Below, one piece after another: positions 24,350 through 28,332 of a stretch of DNA of 28,332 nt (positions within the stretch are counted from its first letter, which is position 1; each line of letters begins with the position of its first letter). This DNA is from Deltaproteobacteria bacterium. Its GTDB lineage: Bacteria; Desulfobacterota; GWC2-55-46. The translations under genes and the position numbers were made by a program. The stretch lies in assembly GCA_016234955.1 (NCBI GenBank), contig JACRNN010000146.1:1-28332 (forward strand), given 5' to 3'. Below the pieces are notes generated by a model. It had not been told where the DNA came from. It saw nothing but the letters and a program-made list of their open reading frames with translations, and did no database searches.

Positions 24350-24586
24350 AGGCTGCCTCTAAAAATCAGTTTTTTAGTTTCTGAAGCCTCGGTGGCTCCC
24401 ATGCCTATGAGGGTTCATCTTTTCTGAGGTCGAGGCAGGGTGGCGAGTGAAACTTCTCAGGGCTAAAGGCCCAAGGGGTTTCAGAACGCTAAAAGAAAAA
24501 GCGGAGCATATATGCGAATATGCGTCCATTTTATTTTCGCCCCAATAAAGAGATCAGGAAAAAAGAGCTATTTTTAGAGGTAGCCT
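24350..24586. repeat. Family A inverted-repeat element, long form (A5)
   Basis: 237 bp with ends AGGCTGCCTCTAAAAATCAG and TTTTTAGAGGTAGCCT. It has both internal modules as in A1, the CAGAACG motif (24479-24494) and AGCATATATGCG. Its last base is directly followed by the GTG start of fmt, and AGAGG in its right end (24576-24580) is at ideal Shine-Dalgarno distance. Confidence 0.88.
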
Positions 24587-25546
24587 GTGAAAAGAGATAG
24601 GGCGGAAAAGATAATCTTCATGGGGACCCCCCGGTTCGCCGTCCCTTCCCTCATAGCGCTGATAGAGGCCGGATACGACCTGGCCGCCGTCGTCACCCGG
24701 CCGGATAAGCCGAGGGGCCGGGGGCTATCCACACTCCCCTCGCCCGTCAAGGAGGCCGCCATCGAGCGCGGCATACGCGTGCTTGAGCCGCGCGACATGC
24801 GGGATGAAAGCTTTACAAACGAACTCCGGTCGATAGCCCCGGACTTCATAGCGGTCGTGGCCTACGGCAAGATACTGCCCCCCTCCGTACTCGGGATACC
24901 GTTCAGGGGGTGCGTAAACCTCCACGCCTCTATTCTGCCCCGCTACAGGGGGGCCGCCCCGATAAACCGGGCGATAGTGAACGGCGATAAAGAGACCGGG
25001 GTATCTACGATGCTGATGGACGCGGGCATGGACACCGGCCCGGTCCTCCTGACCGAAAGGGTCGCGATCGGAGACGACGACACGGCCGAGGACCTCGCCG
25101 GGACGCTCTCAACAACCGGGGCGCGCCTGCTTACCGAGACCATAGGGCTCCTCGCTGAAGGCAGGATAACCGGGACCCCGCAGGACGACAGGGCGGCCAC
25201 CTACGCCCCGACGCTCAAAAAAGAGGACGGCAGGATAGACTGGGCCAGGAGCGCCACTGAGGTCAAGAACCTGATGAGGGGCCTCTACCCGTGGCCCGGG
25301 GCCTACACGGTCTGGAAGGGGATGGTCTTGAAGATACACTCCGGCAACCCGGCCGGCATATCTTCTTCGGATAATCAGGCGATGCCCGGGACCGTGGTGG
25401 ATATAACCGGAGACTCCATCATCGTAAAATGCGGGGATTCCGCCTTTGAGATAACCGGACTTCAGCCGGAGAACAGGAAAAAGATGGGCGCCGGCGACTT
25501 TATCAAGGGCTACAAGATAACAAAGGGAGATGTCTTTGGCCGATAG
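24587..25546 (+). CDS. fmt: Methionyl-tRNA formyltransferase
   Basis: 319 residues from GTG 24587. Fmt formylates initiator Met-tRNA using 10-formyltetrahydrofolate. The N-terminal IIFMGTPRFAVPSL, VVTRPDKPRGRG, and the catalytic residues Asn111, His113 (VNLHASILPRYRGAAPINRAI) and Asp149 (DAGMDTGPVL) are intact; the C-terminal tRNA-binding domain includes WARSATEVKNLMRGLYPWPGAY. GTG 24587 is favoured because a start at the internal ATG (24620) would remove the first beta strand. Its Shine-Dalgarno AGAGG lies within the end of repeat A5. The 3' end overlaps the DUF116 gene by 17 bp. Confidence 0.96.
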   Translation: MKRDRAEKIIFMGTPRFAVPSLIALIEAGYDLAAVVTRPDKPRGRGLSTLPSPVKEAAIERGIRVLEPRDMRDESFTNELRSIAPDFIAVVAYGKILPPSVLGIPFRGCVNLHASILPRYRGAAPINRAIVNGDKETGVSTMLMDAGMDTGPVLLTERVAIGDDDTAEDLAGTLSTTGARLLTETIGLLAEGRITGTPQDDRAATYAPTLKKEDGRIDWARSATEVKNLMRGLYPWPGAYTVWKGMVLKIHSGNPAGISSSDNQAMPGTVVDITGDSIIVKCGDSAFEITGLQPENRKKMGAGDFIKGYKITKGDVFGR

Positions 25547-26336
25547 CAACGAGAAATGGCAAGGCAGCCCGGAGTCCATCGACTACAGGCCGGGGAAGGG
25601 CGCGTACCTAACGCTTTCAGGCATAGCCTTGATAGGCTTGCTCTTTGCCGGGTACTTCCTCTGGTACATTCCGACGGTAGGGCTCAGGAACATCCACCCC
25701 GCGCTCCCGTACCTGCTCGGGGCCGTGCTCATCGCGGTATGCGCCGCGGTCCTGGGCGCCGCCGCGCTCATCCTGAACGCCGCCGTGAAGGGGACGGTCC
25801 CGTTCTACTCGAAGTGGCTCAGGTGGCTCCTTATAAAATTCTATCTCCCCGTCATGGTCATGGCCGGCGGGCTTATGGGCATACCCAAGATACGGATAGA
25901 GCGGACGTTCATAGAGATAAACAACCAGATGGTGCGGCTGATGGGCAGGCGGTTCAGGCCCGAGAAGCTCCTGCTGCTCATGCCCCACTGCATACAGTTC
26001 GACAACTGCAAGATAAAGGTCACCAGGAACGTCCGCAACTGCGCGGGTTGCGGCAAATGCGAGATAGGGGACCTTCTCTCGCTCAGCGACGAGTTCGGAG
26101 TCAACCTCTTCATATCTACCGGCGGGACCGTGGCAAGGAGGAAGGTCTATGAAGACAGGCCTGACGCGGTCATAGCGGTTGCCTGCGAGCGCGACCTCAC
26201 AAGCGGGGTCATGGACGCGTACCCCCTGCCCGTGCTCGCTATCGTAAACAAGCGCCCCCGCGGCTACTGCATGGAGACGGGGGTCTCCATAGGGGACGTG
26301 AGGAAGGGTATCAAGTGCCTCATGGGGGTTGGATAG
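25530..26336 (+). CDS. DUF116 membrane-anchored, cysteine-rich protein
   Basis: 268 residues. Two or three N-terminal transmembrane segments (about 27-50, 60-87 and possibly 104-118) are followed by a cytoplasmic domain with the DUF116 pattern: LMPHCIQFDNCKIKVTRNVRNCAGCGKC, then VIAVACERDLTSGV, PVLAIVNKRPRGYCMETGV and a final CLMG. The clustered cysteines suggest an Fe-S or zinc site. The family is of unknown function and is common in anaerobic deltaproteobacteria and some other groups. It overlaps the fmt 3' end by 17 bp, so it is translationally coupled to fmt; fmt-DUF116 neighbours recur in this lineage by recollection. Confidence 0.88.
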   Translation: MSLADSNEKWQGSPESIDYRPGKGAYLTLSGIALIGLLFAGYFLWYIPTVGLRNIHPALPYLLGAVLIAVCAAVLGAAALILNAAVKGTVPFYSKWLRWLLIKFYLPVMVMAGGLMGIPKIRIERTFIEINNQMVRLMGRRFRPEKLLLLMPHCIQFDNCKIKVTRNVRNCAGCGKCEIGDLLSLSDEFGVNLFISTGGTVARRKVYEDRPDAVIAVACERDLTSGVMDAYPLPVLAIVNKRPRGYCMETGVSIGDVRKGIKCLMGVG

Positions 26337-26373
26337 GCCCTGTCCTCAAGGCCCATTCTTGCCGGGCGGGCTA

Positions 26374-26402
26374 TTGACATCTGGTGGCGCGGGCCCTATA
26401 TT
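26374..26402 (+). promoter_or_regulatory. Sigma70-type promoter for htpX
   Basis: Perfect -35 TTGACA (26374-26379), a 17-bp spacer and TATATT (26397-26402). It is about 65 bp upstream of the htpX start. No CIRCE element or sigma32-like box was noticed. Confidence 0.72.
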
Positions 26403-26468
26403 TTATGATATGATTTAAAAGATCCCCGTACATGGATGGATATTGGAATCTTCCGGAGGTAGCAGGCA

Positions 26469-27320
26469 ATGAACTACATAAAAACAGCGGCTTTGCTCGC
26501 CGTGCTTACGGCGCTGCTGGTGCTTTTAGGCAACGTGATAGGTGGCAGGAACGGGGCGACGATAGCGCTCATGTTCGCCGGCGTGATGAACTTCGTCTCC
26601 TACTGGTTCAGCGACAAGATAGTCCTCGCGATGTACAGAGCCAAGCCGGTCTCGGAAGCCGACGCCCCTGACCTCTACAGTACCGTCCGGGAATTGACGT
26701 TGAAGGCCGGGATGCCGATGCCGAAGGTGTATATCATGAAGAACGACACCCCTAACGCGTTCGCCACCGGCAGGAACCCCGACCACGCGGCGGTGGCCGT
26801 GACTTCCGGCATAATGAGCCTCCTCTCCAGGGAAGAGCTTGCGGGGGTCATAGGGCATGAACTGAGCCATATAAGGAACAGGGATATCCTCATCGCCACA
26901 ATAGCCGCCACCATAGCCGGGGCCATAAGCTATCTATCCCAAATGGCCTACTTCGCCTCCCTTTTCGGCGGCTCAAGGGACGACGACAGGGGCGGTAACC
27001 CCCTTGTCACTATCGCGACCTTGATAATAGCGCCGATAGCGGCCATGATAATACAGATGGCCATATCAAGGTCGAGGGAATACGGGGCCGATGAGGGCGG
27101 GGCCTCCCTTACCGGGAACCCGCTCTATCTCGCGGACGCGCTCCGGAAGCTCGAGTACTACAACAAGAGGATACCGATGCCGGGGAATAACGGGGCCACG
27201 GCGCATATGTTCATCGTAAGCCCGCTGAGCGGAGGCAGCCTCGTCAAGCTCTTCAGCACGCACCCCCCGACTGAAGAACGCATAAAGAGGCTTGAGGCGA
27301 TGGCGGGCCGAGTAAGATAA
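26469..27320 (+). CDS. htpX: HtpX-type membrane zinc metalloprotease (M48)
   Basis: 283 residues, standard. HtpX degrades damaged inner-membrane proteins. Two N-terminal transmembrane segments (4-25 and 30-48) precede the HELSH zinc motif (His130, Glu131, His134); the third ligand is Glu204 in [13 protein letters not shown]. Between them are two more hydrophobic segments (141-166 and 177-198). The conserved [15 protein letters not shown] and [14 protein letters not shown] segments match HtpX. ATG 26469 follows GGAGG at suitable spacing. It is a single-gene unit with its own promoter. Confidence 0.96.
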   Translation: MNYIKTAALLAVLTALLVLLGNVIGGRNGATIALMFAGVMNFVSYWFSDKIVLAMYRAKPVSEADAPDLYSTVRELTLKAGMPMPKVYIMKNDTPNAFATGRNPDHAAVAVTSGIMSLLSREELAGVIGHELSHIRNRDILIATIAATIAGAISYLSQMAYFASLFGGSRDDDRGGNPLVTIATLIIAPIAAMIIQMAISRSREYGADEGGASLTGNPLYLADALRKLEYYNKRIPMPGNNGATAHMFIVSPLSGGSLVKLFSTHPPTEERIKRLEAMAGRVR

Positions 27321-27490
27321 GCCGGCAAAAAGAACCGCGCCGTGCAAATGAACCTCGCCGCGGCCTTTCTATCGGGGTATCTCAAAAATCTTAACCTCAT
27401 TGCAAGCAGTTCTTTAGTATTGTCTTCAACAAAATACAAGGGGTATTGCGTAGTGATATGAAACCTCTTAAGGCTCGGAAGTCTCCGGCG

Positions 27491-27506
27491 TATCAGAACG
27501 TTAAAA
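27491..27506 (+). repeat. CAGAACG motif, stand-alone copy
   Basis: TATCAGAACGTTAAAA, preceded by CTTAAGGCTC and followed by AAAGGAG, as in the family A interiors. It lies in the 405-bp gap after htpX, which has no credible gene. Confidence 0.5.
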
Positions 27507-27515
27507 AAAGGAGAG

Positions 27516-27637
27516 CGGGCGAGCAGGCCTCGTGTTTTACTGCGAGCCCGGTCGACGGCGAGCGGAGCAATACCCCGAAGGCGCGCGGCAGCGCGCAAAA
27601 GGATACTCTTGCAAGAGCGCGGCAAGCCGAGGGTATT
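27516..27637 (+). other. Structured non-coding region, possible RNA or repeat
   Basis: Three consecutive folds: CGGGC-GA-GCAG (27516-27526) with CTGC-GA-GCCCG (27540-27550), leaving facing GA steps; an outer stem AATACCC (27569-27575) with GGGTATT (27631-27637); and inside it GCGCGC-GGCA-GCGCGC and the palindrome CTCTTGCAAGAG (27606-27617). A strong terminator follows 24 bp later. It could be an htpX 3' UTR, a small RNA, or another dispersed repeat. Confidence 0.4.
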
Positions 27638-27660
27638 AGACCCTGAGAGAGAATAATGGA

Positions 27661-27696
27661 AGAAGGGGAGGCTTTCATAAAGCCTCCCCTTCTTTT
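27661..27696. terminator. Intrinsic terminator between convergent htpX and PilZ genes
   Basis: A 15-bp perfect stem AGAAGGGGAGGCTTT / AAAGCCTCCCCTTCT with a CAT loop, then TTT on the + strand. Its position between convergent transcription units suits bidirectional use. Confidence 0.85.
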
Positions 27697-27725
27697 ACTA
27701 TTCCAGGCGCCGCACCATATCAAAG

Positions 27726-28178
27726 TCACGAAGGCCGTTTCTTATCCCCATGCGGGCCTCCCTGCTTCGTCCTCGGGCCGTCCTTGGAGAGCAGGTATCC
27801 CTCCATCACCCTCCTGTCCTCGTCTTTCATGTCAAGGAACATTATGCCGTAGCGGTTGAGCCTTCTCTGGGCCGATTGCGCTCCGGCCGGGTGGCCGTAG
27901 TGGGCCATGGACGGGGAGCCCTCGCTCCTCACTATCTCCCCCGTTATATTGAGCGGGGTCTTGATGCCCGGTATGCAGAAGGAATACTTGAGGAGCGAAC
28001 CTATCGGTATGGCCGCGCCCGTCTCAACGAACGCGCCGCTCAAGCTGATATTGACGGTGTTGCAGAAAAAAGACTCCTCGTTCCCGCTGCCCCTGTCGAT
28101 AGTCAGCCTGGCCAGTATCTGCAGGACATGCCTGGATGCCCTGGAAAACTGTTTTCCGATATCTTCCATGTCCGTCAT
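27726..28178 (-). CDS. PilZ-domain protein
   Basis: 150 residues on the minus strand. The segment FFCNTVNISLSGAFVETGAAIPIGSLLKYSFCIP has the PilZ core NxSxxG followed by the expected beta pattern, and a later GIMFLDM strand closes the barrel. The upstream arginine motif (RxxxR) that with NxSxxG binds cyclic di-GMP is weak or absent (LARLTIDRGSG), so nucleotide binding is uncertain. A short basic tail follows. It has no other domain, so it is probably a single-domain adaptor controlling motility, secretion or polysaccharide production in its lineage. The start overlaps the purA stop as ATGA, indicating cotranscription. Confidence 0.8.
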   Translation of the reverse strand: MTDMEDIGKQFSRASRHVLQILARLTIDRGSGNEESFFCNTVNISLSGAFVETGAAIPIGSLLKYSFCIPGIKTPLNITGEIVRSEGSPSMAHYGHPAGAQSAQRRLNRYGIMFLDMKDEDRRVMEGYLLSKDGPRTKQGGPHGDKKRPS

Positions 28179-28332
28179 TTGAAAGGGTCCTTGAGTATTA
28201 TGGCTTCCTTCCTGTTGGCGCCCACCGATATTATATACGGTTCGACCCCCGTAAGCTCCGCAAGCCTTCTTATATAGGCCTGCGCCCCTTTGGGCAGCTC
28301 ATCGAAGCTCTTGGCGCCCTGGGTGCTCCGCC
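28175..28332 (-). CDS. purA: Adenylosuccinate synthetase, C-terminus (5' part outside window)
   Basis: The minus strand from the right edge encodes about 51 residues: STQGAKSFDELPKGAQAYIRR, then LTGVEPYIISVGANRKEAI and a short end LKDPFK. This matches the conserved C-terminal end of PurA (the SFDELP, then AYIRRL, then IISVG-xxR motif that contacts GTP and the substrate). PurA converts IMP and aspartate to adenylosuccinate in AMP synthesis. The catalytic N-terminal region is beyond the window. The TGA shares bases with the ATG of the PilZ gene. Confidence 0.88.
   Translation of the reverse strand, partial: RSTQGAKSFDELPKGAQAYIRRLAELTGVEPYIISVGANRKEAIILKDPFK

Noticed and set aside
27569..27637. 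Possible tRNA because of a 7-bp outer stem and ~70-nt length
   Set aside because: No T-loop TTCRA, no anticodon arm geometry and no CCA; inner stems are simple palindromes.
27750..28277. 175-codon plus-strand frame over the PilZ/purA region
   Set aside because: Antisense shadow of two minus-strand genes with clear family motifs.

Overview
The window is a high-GC bacterial chromosome segment made mostly of conserved housekeeping genes, nearly all on the + strand. Gene content and order (rho, rpmE, prfA, murA, a his operon; rpsF-rpsR-rplI-dnaB; priA, def, fmt, DUF116, htpX) and a sigma70-type promoter grammar suggest a member of the former Deltaproteobacteria (Desulfobacterota). That placement is inferred from synteny and was not tested with a marker-gene tree.

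Layout. 1-804: the 3' end of a GntR/FCD regulator and a small conserved hypothetical. 1133-3469: rluD-pgeF-coaE. 3490-5068: rho with a long leader. 5069-6553: an AT-rich two-gene membrane-protein cassette between two 125-bp direct repeats, followed by an extra 126-bp copy of the rho 3' end. 6805-16326: rpmE, a broken thyX, prfA, murA, hisG, hisD, hisB, hisH, hisA, hisF and a DUF2127 membrane protein. 16531-19759: rpsF-rpsR-rplI and dnaB. 20243-20798: a decayed TumE/TumA-type toxin-antitoxin locus under a perfect consensus promoter. 21141-27320: priA, def, fmt-DUF116 and htpX. 27726-28332, minus strand: a PilZ protein and the C-terminus of purA.

The most unusual layer is between the genes. Several families of short, non-coding, inverted-repeat elements fill almost every gap over 200 bp. 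Family A has five copies with ends AGGCTGCCTCTAAAAAT; family C has two full copies plus a loose end; family D is one element carrying internal tandem repeats; family E is a GGTGGGC hairpin repeat with three copies. There is also a nested element, a six-copy CAGAACG motif and a two-copy 30-mer. They sit directly before start codons, they split the his operon three times, and in one case the element end supplies the ribosome binding site of fmt.

The strongest candidates for something undescribed are: the repeat-bounded membrane cassette whose insertion is associated with a duplicated rho C-terminus differing only by synonymous bases; the start-codon-adjacent A family as mobile 5' leaders; the thyX gene lacking its signature motif; and the leaderless, operator-overlapped TumE locus.
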